From the NCBI GenBank assembly GCA_018971455.1, contig JAGXAV010000136.1, positions 1-6,284 of the forward strand: DNA of 6,284 nucleotides, written 5' to 3'. Shown piece after piece: positions 1 through 5,739 of this stretch (position 1 is its first letter; the number at the start of each line of letters is the position of its first letter). A model generated the notes under the pieces. That model had not been told where the DNA came from, did not search any database, and saw only the letters and a program-made list of their open reading frames with translations. Source of the DNA: Rhodospirillales bacterium. GTDB taxonomy: Bacteria > Pseudomonadota > Alphaproteobacteria > Acetobacterales > Acetobacteraceae. The translations under genes were made by a program, and so were the position numbers.

Positions 1-1035
1 GCCAACGGCGTGAAGGGGCGGGTGCGCTATTATGGCTGCCCGGCCGAGGAGGGCGGGGCGGCCAAGGGGTTCATGGTGCGCGCCGGCTGCTTCGAGGACG
101 TGGACATCGCCATCACCTGGCACCCAATGCCCTTCGCCGGCGTCAATGACGCGCAGAGCCTGGCCAATACGCGCATTGATTTCTCGTTCACCGGCCGGGC
201 CAGCCATGCCGCCGCCGCCCCCCATCTTGGCCGCTCGGCGCTCGATGCGGTCGAGCTGATGAATGTCGGCGTGAACTACATGCGCGAGCACATGCCCTCC
301 GATGCGCGCATCCATTACGCCATGCTCGATGGCGGCGGCATCGCGCCCAATGTGGTGCAGGCCCGGGCCACCGTGCGCTATGCGGTGCGCGCGCGCGACA
401 ATGCGGAGATGCAGGCGCTGGTCGAGCGGGTGAAGAAGGTCGCCCGGGGTGCCGCGCTGATGACCGAGACCGCGGTCGATATGCGCATCATCAGCGCGGT
501 GTCGAACCTGCAGGGCAACGCGCCGCTGGAGAAGGCCATGCATGACAATTTCATGCGCCTCGGCCCGCCGCCCTTCGACGCCGCGGACCGCGCTTTCGCC
601 GAGCAGATCCGCGCAACGCTGAGCGAGGCCGATATCGCCGCCCAGTATCGCCGTGCCGGCCTGCCGATCCGCTTCGACCAGCCGCTGTCGGACGCCATCG
701 TGCCGCTCGGCCTGGTGGGCGAACGGATGCTGGGCAGCACCGATGTGGGCGATGTCAGCTGGGTGGTGCCGCTGGTGCAGGCCGATGGGGCGACGATCGC
801 CATCGGCACGCCGTTCCATTCCTGGCAGCTCACCGCGCAGGGCAAGTCTCCGCTCGCCAAGAAGGGGATGGTGCATGTCGCCAAGGTGATGGCGGCGACG
901 GCGACCGACGCGCTGGCCGATCCGGCGCTGGTGGCCCGCGCCAAGGCGGACCTCGCGGCGCGCACGCAAGCCAGCCCCTATGTTTGCCCGATCCCGGCCG
1001 AGGTGCAGCCGCCGATCAGGAAAGCGGCCGGGTAG
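1..1035 (+). CDS. M20 family amidohydrolase, AbgB-like (5' truncated by window)
   Basis: The reading frame is open from base 1 to the TAG at 1033-1035, giving 344 residues. The true start lies upstream, and about 130 N-terminal residues are missing if the protein has the usual length near 480. It is a zinc-dependent M20 peptidase most like aminobenzoyl-glutamate utilization protein B, which cleaves amide bonds of N-acyl amino acids such as p-aminobenzoyl-glutamate in the cytoplasm. Visible hallmarks, numbered from the first codon in the window: YYGCPAEEGG (about 10-19, with the catalytic/metal-binding EE pair), WHPMP (His41), the dimerisation-domain stretch around HAAAAPHLGRSALDAVELMN (69-88), STDVGDVSWVVP (246-257) and GTPFHSWQ (269-276, candidate metal ligand His273). 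Family membership follows from these motifs. The substrate is inference; other M20 members hydrolyse other N-acyl amino acids. It stops 3 bp from the convergent small gene at 1039. No abgA or abgT partner is visible. Confidence 0.88.
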   Translation, partial: ANGVKGRVRYYGCPAEEGGAAKGFMVRAGCFEDVDIAITWHPMPFAGVNDAQSLANTRIDFSFTGRASHAAAAPHLGRSALDAVELMNVGVNYMREHMPSDARIHYAMLDGGGIAPNVVQARATVRYAVRARDNAEMQALVERVKKVARGAALMTETAVDMRIISAVSNLQGNAPLEKAMHDNFMRLGPPPFDAADRAFAEQIRATLSEADIAAQYRRAGLPIRFDQPLSDAIVPLGLVGERMLGSTDVGDVSWVVPLVQADGATIAIGTPFHSWQLTAQGKSPLAKKGMVHVAKVMAATATDALADPALVARAKADLAARTQASPYVCPIPAEVQPPIRKAAG

Positions 1036-1038
1036 GGC

Positions 1039-1266
1039 TTACTTCACGGCGTTGATTTCGGCACGGATCGCCGCGGCCAGCTCCGGGTTGGCGCGGCGGA
1101 TCTGGCTGATGCGCAAGGCGCTGGCCGGGCCGGGCAGGGGCGCCATTTCCCAGCGTTCGAGGAATAGCAGATCGGCCGCCAGGGCATTGTCGTGCGTGTG
1201 CGGCAGGATGCGCCGCAGCGTGCTTGTGCAGGGCTGGCTGAGATCGTAGGCGTCGGATGCGGTCAT
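1039..1266 (-). CDS. Hypothetical protein, 75 aa
   Basis: An ATG at 1264-1266 opens a 75-codon frame ending in TAA at 1039-1041. I do not recognise the protein. It is soluble-looking, without a signal peptide, membrane segment or cysteine cluster (one Cys near residue 13). The middle contains LLFLERWEMAPLPGP, and the C-terminal third (about 50-75, RISQIRRANPELAAAIRAEI) looks helical with alternating charged and alanine residues. The main support is an almost perfect Shine-Dalgarno, GGGAGGAG, 6 nt before the ATG. The frame competes with a longer overlapping frame (1016-1360) that lacks such a site and looks like a shadow. It lies 184 bp downstream of ahcY on the same strand, behind a strong hairpin, so it probably has its own promoter or depends on read-through. 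It is convergent with the amidohydrolase at 3 bp. Confidence 0.6.
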   Translation of the reverse strand: MTASDAYDLSQPCTSTLRRILPHTHDNALAADLLFLERWEMAPLPGPASALRISQIRRANPELAAAIRAEINAVK

Positions 1267-1272
1267 GGGCGG

Positions 1273-1280
1273 CTCCTCCC
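1273..1280 (-). promoter_or_regulatory. Strong ribosome binding site of the 75-aa ORF
   Basis: The minus strand reads GGGAGGAG followed by a 6-nt spacer (CCGCCC) and ATG. This is the best Shine-Dalgarno in the window and is the reason the small ORF is called with its start at 1266. Confidence 0.7.
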
Positions 1281-1406
1281 GCGGAGCGAGGCGATCTTCC
1301 TGGGCGGTATGTCCGGGCGACTCGTTTTTCGAGCGCGTTTGTAGGGCCGGATAGGGGCATCCGTCCTGGCCGTGCGATGATGGTTACGTGAAATCAAGGA
1401 CACGTT

Positions 1407-1436
1407 AACGCGGCCCCGTCAGCGCGGGGCCGCGTT
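1407..1436 (-). terminator. GC-rich hairpin downstream of ahcY, likely terminator
   Basis: The arms 1407-1418 (AACGCGGCCCCG) and 1425-1436 (CGGGGCCGCGTT) are perfectly complementary over 12 bp around a 6-nt loop. The hairpin begins 14 nt after the ahcY stop on the minus strand, the usual place for an intrinsic terminator. A real U-tract is missing: only TT follows, then AACGTGTCC. It may therefore terminate weakly, act with Rho, or mainly protect the 3' end of the ahcY mRNA. The rest of the gap (1267-1406) holds only the small ORF's ribosome site and a short CTCG-TTTTT-CGAG palindrome at 1321-1333. I see no convincing promoter there. Confidence 0.65.
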
Positions 1437-1450
1437 CGACGGGTGAACCC

Positions 1451-2755
1451 TCAGTAGCGATAGAGGTCGTGCTTGAACGGCCCGGTGACCGACATGCCGA
1501 TGTATTCGGCCTGCTTCGGCGACAGCTTGGTCAGCTTGGCGCCGACCTTGGCCAGGTGAAGGGCGGCGACCTTCTCATCGAGATGCTTGGGCAGCGTATA
1601 GACTTGGCGCTCGTATTTGCCGGCGGGCGCCGTCCACAGCTCGAGCTGGGCGAGCACCTGGTTGGTGAAGCTGGCCGACATCACGAAGCTCGGATGGCCG
1701 GTGGCGTTGCCAAGATTCACCAGCCGCCCCTCGGACAGCACGATGAGGCGGCGGCCATTCGGGAACACCACCTCGTCCACCTGGGGCTTGACGTTGTCCC
1801 AGGTGAAATTGCGCAGGGCGTCGATCTGAATCTCGCTGTCGAAATGCCCGATATTGCAGACGATGGCGCGGTGCTTCATGGCGCGCATGTGCTCGAGCGT
1901 GATGACATCGACATTGCCGGTCGCGGTCACGAAGATGTCGGCGTGCGGGGCCGCCTCCTCCATCGTCGTCACCTCATAGCCTTCCATCGCCGCCTGCAGC
2001 GCGCAGATCGGGTCGATTTCAGTGACCATGACGCGGCAGCCGGCATTGCGCAGGCTGGCCGCCGAACCCTTGCCGACATCGCCGAAGCCGTTCACCACCG
2101 CGACCTTGCCGGCCATCATCACGTCGGTGCCGCGGCGGATCGCGTCCACCAGCGATTCGCGGCAGCCGTAGAGATTGTCGAATTTCGACTTGGTCACGCT
2201 GTCATTGACGTTGATCGCCGGCACCTTGAGCGTGCCCGCCCTGGCCATCTCCCACAGCCGGTGCACGCCGGTCGTGGTCTCTTCCGACAGGCCGCGGATA
2301 TCGGCCAGCATGTCGGGATATTTGTTGTGCAGCAGCGCGGTCACGTCGCCGCCGTCATCGAGGATCAGGTTGGGAGTCCAGCCGCCCGGCCCGCGCACCG
2401 TCTGCTCGATGCACCACCAGAACTCCTCCTCGCTCATGCCCTTCCAGGCGAAGACCGGCGTGCCGGCGGCGGCGACCGCGGCGGCGGCGTGGTCCTGGGT
2501 GGAGAAGATGTTGCACGAGGACCAGCGCACGGAGGCGCCGAGATGCTCCAGCGTCTGGATCAGCACGGCGGTCTGGATGGTCATGTGCAGGCAGCCGACG
2601 ATGCGCGCGCCGGCGAGCGGCCGGGTGGTGCCGTACTCGGCGCGGATGGCCATCAGGCCGGGCATCTCGTCCTCGGCCATGGCGATCTCCTTCGCCCCCC
2701 AGGCGGCGAGCGAGATGTCCTTGACCTTGTAATCGGCGATGGCGGCGTCTGGCAT
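1451..2755 (-). CDS. ahcY: S-adenosylhomocysteine hydrolase (adenosylhomocysteinase)
   Basis: This cytosolic NAD-dependent enzyme reversibly splits S-adenosylhomocysteine into adenosine and homocysteine, clearing the product inhibitor of SAM methyltransferases and feeding the methionine cycle. From the ATG at 2753-2755 it has 434 residues. The substrate domain carries HMT (57-59), [15 protein letters not shown] (79-93), DDGGD (133-137, catalytic Asp134), [11 protein letters not shown] (157-167, Glu159) and [11 protein letters not shown] (184-194, Lys189 and Asp193). The NAD domain has a Rossmann GFGDVGKG (223-230; Tyr is more usual than Phe224) and CNIGHFD (300-306). The tail ends KHDLYRY, supplying the Lys428 and Tyr432 that reach the neighbouring subunit's NAD. 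The roughly 40-residue insert of many bacterial AhcYs, normally between DDGGD and SEETTTG, is absent, so the length matches the human enzyme (432). The start was chosen on an AGGAG at 6 nt. An in-frame GTG at 2807-2809 would add 18 unconserved residues and lies inside the promoter. Confidence 0.98.
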   Translation of the reverse strand: MPDAAIADYKVKDISLAAWGAKEIAMAEDEMPGLMAIRAEYGTTRPLAGARIVGCLHMTIQTAVLIQTLEHLGASVRWSSCNIFSTQDHAAAAVAAAGTPVFAWKGMSEEEFWWCIEQTVRGPGGWTPNLILDDGGDVTALLHNKYPDMLADIRGLSEETTTGVHRLWEMARAGTLKVPAINVNDSVTKSKFDNLYGCRESLVDAIRRGTDVMMAGKVAVVNGFGDVGKGSAASLRNAGCRVMVTEIDPICALQAAMEGYEVTTMEEAAPHADIFVTATGNVDVITLEHMRAMKHRAIVCNIGHFDSEIQIDALRNFTWDNVKPQVDEVVFPNGRRLIVLSEGRLVNLGNATGHPSFVMSASFTNQVLAQLELWTAPAGKYERQVYTLPKHLDEKVAALHLAKVGAKLTKLSPKQAEYIGMSVTGPFKHDLYRY

Positions 2756-2761
2756 GGGAAG

Positions 2762-2766
2762 CTCCT
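2762..2766 (-). promoter_or_regulatory. Ribosome binding site of ahcY
   Basis: The minus strand reads AGGAG, then the 6-nt spacer CTTCCC, then ATG. This fixes the ahcY start at 2755 and argues against the upstream in-frame GTG at 2809. Confidence 0.75.
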
Positions 2767-2782
2767 GGGAATCGTCGGCGGG

Positions 2783-2811
2783 CGTATATAAGGATATCTC
2801 TATGTCCACAA
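2783..2811 (-). promoter_or_regulatory. Putative sigma70-type promoter of ahcY
   Basis: On the minus strand a -35-like TTGTGG (2806-2811) is separated by 17 nt from TATACG (2783-2788). The overlapping TATATA (2785-2790) is an alternative -10 with 15-nt spacing. This is the only AT-rich block in an otherwise GC-rich 111-bp divergent intergenic region. Transcription from here would leave a leader of only about 20-25 nt before the ahcY ATG, too short for a SAM or SAH riboswitch. I see no equally good promoter for the divergent methyltransferase; it may use the same AT-rich block on the other strand. Confidence 0.5.
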
Positions 2812-2866
2812 GTGCAGCCCTCGAACAGCGCGGCTAGTCTGGCCCGCCCACGGCCCGGAGCGCCCC

Positions 2867-3715
2867 ATGACCGACACCGCCGCCTTGCACGCCCAGCAGA
2901 TGGCCTACTGGAACGGCGCCGGCGCGGCGCGCTGGGTCGAGCGGCAGGCGCGCATGGATGCCACCATCGCCGCGGTGAGCGACGCGGCCATCGGCGTCGC
3001 CGGCCTGCGCCAAGGCGAAAAGGTGCTCGATGTCGGCTGCGGCTGCGGCGCCACCATCCTCGCCCTCGCCGATGCGGTGGGGCCCGGCGGGCATGTCAGC
3101 GGGATCGACATCTCGGCGCCGATGCTGGAGGTGGCGCGCCAGCGCACCGCCGGGCGCGCCGGGATCGACTGCCTGCTGGCCGACGCGGCGACGCACCCGT
3201 TCGCCCCGGCCAGCTTCGACCTCGTCTTCTCCCGTTTCGGCGTGATGTTCTTCCCCGACCCCGTCGCCGCCTTCGCCAATCTCCGCCGCGCCATCCGGCC
3301 GGGCGGGCGCCTGACCTTCGCGTCCTGGCGGGCCTTCGACGAAAACCTGTGGATGAAGGTGCCGCTGGCCGTCGCCACCACCCTGGTGCCGCCGCCGCCG
3401 CCCCCCGGCCCCGACGAACCCGGCCCGCTCGCCTTCGCCGATCCCGCGCGCGTGACGCGCATCCTGGTCGCGGCCGGATTCGAAGCGCCCGTGTTCACGC
3501 GGTTCGACCTGCCGATGCGCCTGGGCGACAACCTCGATGATGCCAGCGACCAGGCGATGACGATCGGCCCGGCAAGCCGGGCCCTGCTCGACCAGCCGGA
3601 CGATGTGCGCCAGGCCGTGCGCACGGCGATCCGCGCGGCGCTGGCGCCCTATGCCGGCGCCGATGGCGTCGACCTGCAAGGTGCGGTCTGGCTGGTGCGG
3701 GCCGGGTCCGCCTGA
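2867..3715 (+). CDS. Class I SAM-dependent methyltransferase (UbiE/Methyltransf_11-like)
   Basis: The 282-residue cytosolic protein transfers a methyl group from S-adenosylmethionine to an unknown acceptor. The SAM-binding Rossmann fold is clear: motif I VLDVGCGCGAT (53-63), the acidic residue after strand 2 in GIDIS (Asp81), LLADA with Asp106, SFDLVFSRFGVMFF (116-129) and RPGGRLTFASW (144-154). The N-terminus (HAQQMAYWNGAGAARWVERQ, 8-27) is the aromatic-rich cap seen in small-molecule methyltransferases of this type. The C-terminal part after about 183 is less conserved and probably holds substrate specificity. Six consecutive prolines (175-180) lie between the two parts and probably need EF-P for efficient translation. 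The ATG at 2867 has GGAG 6 nt upstream. It is divergent from ahcY, whose substrate is the by-product of this reaction, and convergent with rho 16 bp downstream. UbiE itself is unlikely, because the sequence outside the SAM motifs does not resemble it. Confidence 0.9.
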   Translation: MTDTAALHAQQMAYWNGAGAARWVERQARMDATIAAVSDAAIGVAGLRQGEKVLDVGCGCGATILALADAVGPGGHVSGIDISAPMLEVARQRTAGRAGIDCLLADAATHPFAPASFDLVFSRFGVMFFPDPVAAFANLRRAIRPGGRLTFASWRAFDENLWMKVPLAVATTLVPPPPPPGPDEPGPLAFADPARVTRILVAAGFEAPVFTRFDLPMRLGDNLDDASDQAMTIGPASRALLDQPDDVRQAVRTAIRAALAPYAGADGVDLQGAVWLVRAGSA

Positions 3716-3731
3716 GGAACCGGCAGCGCGA

Positions 3732-5006
3732 TCAGGTATTCATCGCGTCGAAGAAATCCTGGTTCGATTTGCTGTATTTCAGCTTGTCGAGCAGAAAATC
3801 CATCGCATCCATGGTGCCCATCGGATTGAGGATGCGGCGCAGCACCCACATCTTGGACAGCGTGCCCTTGTCCACCAGCAGCTCTTCCTTGCGGGTGCCG
3901 GATTTGGTGATGTCGATGGCCGGGAAGGTGCGCTTGTCCGACAGCTTGCGGTCGAGAATGACCTCGGAATTGCCGGTGCCCTTGAACTCCTCGAAGATCA
4001 CCTCGTCCATGCGGCTGCCGGTATCGATCAGCGCGGTCGCGATGATGGTCAGGGAGCCGCCCTCCTCGATATTGCGCGCCGCGCCGAAGAAACGCTTGGG
4101 CTTCTGCAGCGCATTGGCGTCCACGCCGCCGGTCAGCACCTTGCCCGACGAGGGCACGACGGTGTTGTAGGCGCGGGCAAGGCGGGTGATGGAATCGAGC
4201 AGGATGACCACGTCGCGCTTGTGCTCGACGAGGCGCTTGGCCTTCTCCAGCACCATCTCCGTCACCTGCACGTGGCGGGTGGCCGGCTCGTCGAAGGTGG
4301 AGGCCACCACTTCGCCCTTCACCGTACGCGCCATGTCGGTGACCTCCTCCGGCCGCTCGTCGATGAGCAGCACGATGAGAAAAGCCTCCGGATGGTTGGC
4401 CGAGATCGACTTGGCGATGCTCTGCAGCATCATCGTCTTGCCGGTGCGCGGGGGGGCGACGATCAGTGCCCGCTGGCCCTTGCCGATCGGGGCCACGAGG
4501 TCGATCACCCGCGGGATGTTGTCGCGCGTCACACCCTTGGCCGGCGGCTCGGCGTATTCGATTTCCATCTTCAGCCGCTGGTCGGGATAGAGCGGCGTGA
4601 GGTTGTCGAAATTGATCCGGTGACGCACCGCCTCGGGCGGCTCGAAATTGATCGCGTTGACCTTGAGCAGGGCGAAATAACGCTCGCCATCCTTGGGCGC
4701 GCGAATCTGCCCTTCCACCGTGTCGCCGGTGCGCAACGCGAAGCGGCGCACCTGGCTCGGCGAGATGTAGATGTCGTCCGGCCCGGGCAGATAGTTGCTC
4801 TCCGGGCTGCGCAGAAAGCCGAACCCGTCAGGCAGGATCTCGAGCGTACCCTCGCCATAGATCGCCTGGTCGTTCTCGGCCAGGTTCTTCAGGATGGCGA
4901 ACATCATGTCCTGCTTGCGCAGGCTGGAGGCGTTTTCGATCTGCAATGATTCGGCGAAGCTGAGCAGGTCGGCCGGCGGCTTTTTCTTGAGTTCGGCGAG
5001 GTGCAT
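3732..5006 (-). CDS. rho: Transcription termination factor Rho
   Basis: Rho is a hexameric RNA-dependent ATPase/translocase that loads on C-rich nascent RNA and releases RNA polymerase. The 424 residues align along their full length with the 419-residue E. coli protein, without the long N-terminal insert of some high-GC bacteria. In order: N-terminal helical domain (1-47), cold-shock-like primary RNA site with RNP1 DGFGFLR (60-66), Walker A APPRTGKT (184-191), [11 protein letters not shown] (215-225, catalytic Glu217 and Arg218), Walker B VVILLDS (266-272), Q-loop region [16 protein letters not shown] (285-300) and the arginine-finger segment SGTRKEELL (369-377, Arg372). Bicyclomycin-contact residues appear retained. 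Arg187 replaces the E. coli Lys of PPKAGKT, normal for alphaproteobacteria as I recall them. The ATG at 5004-5006 has GAGG 7 nt upstream. The gene is monocistronic as far as visible, with its own promoter and a long leader, and converges on the methyltransferase. Confidence 0.99.
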   Translation of the reverse strand: MHLAELKKKPPADLLSFAESLQIENASSLRKQDMMFAILKNLAENDQAIYGEGTLEILPDGFGFLRSPESNYLPGPDDIYISPSQVRRFALRTGDTVEGQIRAPKDGERYFALLKVNAINFEPPEAVRHRINFDNLTPLYPDQRLKMEIEYAEPPAKGVTRDNIPRVIDLVAPIGKGQRALIVAPPRTGKTMMLQSIAKSISANHPEAFLIVLLIDERPEEVTDMARTVKGEVVASTFDEPATRHVQVTEMVLEKAKRLVEHKRDVVILLDSITRLARAYNTVVPSSGKVLTGGVDANALQKPKRFFGAARNIEEGGSLTIIATALIDTGSRMDEVIFEEFKGTGNSEVILDRKLSDKRTFPAIDITKSGTRKEELLVDKGTLSKMWVLRRILNPMGTMDAMDFLLDKLKYSKSNQDFFDAMNT

Positions 5007-5025
5007 CGGGACGCCTCGAAAGAGA

Positions 5026-5127
5026 TTACGTCAGAGGGGGAGGGCCAGTTGCGGGCCGCAGGCGGGCATCAATGCCACCTGGCCCGCTCGCCATATGCCT
5101 GCCCGACCGGCCCTGAAGGGCCACCAT
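5026..5127 (-). CDS. Possible 33-aa upstream ORF in the rho leader
   Basis: An ATG at 5125-5127 opens 33 codons ending in TAA at 5026-5028, 19 nt before the rho ATG. The peptide begins [12 protein letters not shown] and ends in ATGPPPLT. It has no clear Shine-Dalgarno; an internal ATG at 5092-5094 (residue 12) has only a weak AGG nearby. In DNA this GC-rich an open frame of this length is expected often by chance, so coding is doubtful. It is listed because translation would run through the 5042-5085 hairpin and the C-rich tract next to rho, which would suit an attenuation control. Confidence 0.18.
   Translation of the reverse strand: MVALQGRSGRHMASGPGGIDARLRPATGPPPLT
5042..5085 (-). repeat. 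Inverted repeat in the rho leader (nested hairpins)
   Basis: GGGCCAG at 5042-5048 pairs with CTGGCCC at 5079-5085 (7 bp). Inside lie two smaller palindromes, GCGGGCCGC (5051-5059) and GGCATCAATGCC (5065-5076). No U-run follows on the rho RNA; the next bases are CTCCCCCTCT, so it is not a classical intrinsic terminator. Confidence 0.5.
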
Positions 5128-5157
5128 CGAGAGGTCACGCGGAACTGTCCCGGTCGG
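5103..5157 (-). repeat. Alternative pairings in the rho leader
   Basis: CCGACCGG at 5103-5110 is perfectly complementary to CCGGTCGG at 5150-5157. A local hairpin at 5109-5122 (GGCCC, loop TGAA, GGGCC) uses bases 5109-5110 of the same arm, so full formation of one competes with the other. Mutually exclusive stems of this kind are typical of regulatory leaders but also arise by chance at this GC content. Confidence 0.4.
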
Positions 5158-5202
5158 AGGGAGGTTGGCGCCGGGCAGACGGATTCGCCCCGCGACGGGC
5201 CG

Positions 5203-5231
5203 AAACTATGGAGTCGGCGCGGTGGCGTCAA
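5203..5231 (-). promoter_or_regulatory. Putative sigma70-type promoter of rho
   Basis: On the minus strand TTGACG (5226-5231) is followed by exactly 17 nt and then TAGTTT (5203-5208). The -35 is a five-of-six match to TTGACA and the -10 keeps the T, A and final T of TATAAT. It sits in the gap between the GNAT stop and rho, so rho can be transcribed separately from the hemJ operon. A start near 5196 is predicted. Confidence 0.55.
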
Positions 5232-5283
5232 GGCCGGGTCCGGCGGAAACCGGGCCAGGGCGGGGGGTGAGCGCGGGCGCCGC

Positions 5284-5739
5284 TCAGCCCGGCGCCGGGG
5301 TATCCGGCCGCTTGAGCCGCCACATCTGGGTGGTGACATCGGGGTGCGGGCCGAAGCCGAAACGGGCATAGAGCCCATGGGCGTCCGCGGTGCTGAGCGT
5401 CCAGCGCTCGACGCCGCGCAGATCGGGATGGGCGAGCATGGCCGCGATCAGCGCCTTGGACAGGCCACGGCCGCGATGAGCCGGCAGAACGAACACGTCG
5501 GCGAGATGGGCGGCCAGCGCTCGGTCGGTGACCAGCCGGGCGAAGCCGGCCTGGTGGCCATCCGGCGCGTAGAGGCCGAAGCACAACGAACCGGCAATGG
5601 CGCGGACCATGTCGGTCCGGGCGCGCCCCATTCCCCAATAGCTGTCACCGGCGATGAACGCGTGCACGGCCTCGACATCGAGGCGTGCCGCATCGTCGCT
5701 GATCTCGTAGCCATCGGGCAGGCGGATCAGATAGGTCAT
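5284..5739 (-). CDS. GNAT family N-acetyltransferase
   Basis: This 151-residue single-domain protein should transfer an acetyl group from acetyl-CoA to an unknown amine. The acetyl-CoA site is seen in DVFVLPAHRGRGLSKALI (81-98): strand beta-4 followed by the R-x-x-G-x-G/A loop, here RGRGLS with Ser94 at the last position. Other family-like stretches are DSYWGMGR (32-39), SLCFGLY (51-57), GFARLVTD (65-72), WTLSTADAHGLYARFGF (113-129) and the C-terminal strand MWRLKRP. The pattern matches the small YWAKG/DAHGLYEKFGF subgroup of stand-alone acetyltransferases, whose substrates are not established. The ATG at 5737-5739 shares its A with the hemJ stop (TGATG), and there is no good Shine-Dalgarno, so translation is probably coupled to hemJ. 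The open frame continues upstream to the window edge, but that part is the hemJ antiframe. After the stop, a C-rich stretch without a T-run suggests Rho-dependent termination before rho. Confidence 0.9.
   Translation of the reverse strand: MTYLIRLPDGYEISDDAARLDVEAVHAFIAGDSYWGMGRARTDMVRAIAGSLCFGLYAPDGHQAGFARLVTDRALAAHLADVFVLPAHRGRGLSKALIAAMLAHPDLRGVERWTLSTADAHGLYARFGFGPHPDVTTQMWRLKRPDTPAPG

Larger units (their letters stand above)
5007..5196 (-). promoter_or_regulatory. Long structured rho 5' leader, candidate autoregulatory region
   Basis: If the promoter at 5203-5231 is used, the rho mRNA has about 190 nt before its ATG. On the RNA strand there are two C/U-rich, G-poor stretches, CCAACCTCCCTCCGACC (5152-5168) and GGCCCTCCCCCTCTGACG (5029-5046). 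Such tracts resemble Rho primary (rut) sites. Hairpins at 5042-5085 and 5109-5122, and an 8-bp long-range pairing of 5103-5110 with 5150-5157, lie between and around them. E. coli rho is known to attenuate its own transcription in its leader. That the same occurs here is inference from the layout, since no sequence homology to the E. coli leader was seen. Confidence 0.4.

Noticed and set aside
1321..1333. CTCG-TTTTT-CGAG palindrome as a terminator
   Set aside because: The stem is only 4 bp and the T-run is in the loop, not after the stem.
1016..1360. A 114-codon minus-strand frame overlapping the 75-aa ORF
   Set aside because: No ribosome site is visible, and it runs into the 3' end of the amidohydrolase. 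The other frame has the strong GGGAGGAG site.
1469..2791. A 440-codon open frame on the plus strand opposite ahcY
   Set aside because: It is the antisense shadow of ahcY. GC-rich codon usage leaves the opposite frame open, and its product is a His/Gly/Arg-rich sequence with no recognisable fold.
2756..2809. GTG start at 2809 for ahcY, adding 18 residues
   Set aside because: The extension is unconserved and overlaps the promoter-like -10, while the internal ATG has a good AGGAG at 6 nt.
2756..2866. SAM or SAH riboswitch upstream of ahcY
   Set aside because: The predicted leader is only about 20-25 nt, and I see none of the paired elements such a switch needs.
2834..3679. Long minus-strand frame opposite the methyltransferase
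   Set aside because: The low-complexity Gly/Arg/Ala product has no motifs, whereas the plus-strand frame has all SAM-binding motifs and a ribosome site.
3603..4949. A 448-codon plus-strand open frame over rho
   Set aside because: It is the antisense shadow of rho, which is conserved end to end in the other direction.
5031..5378. Open frames of 68-115 codons between rho and the GNAT gene
   Set aside because: They overlap the rho promoter or the GNAT gene, lack ribosome sites, and give Arg/Pro/Gly-rich products typical of GC-rich noncoding DNA.
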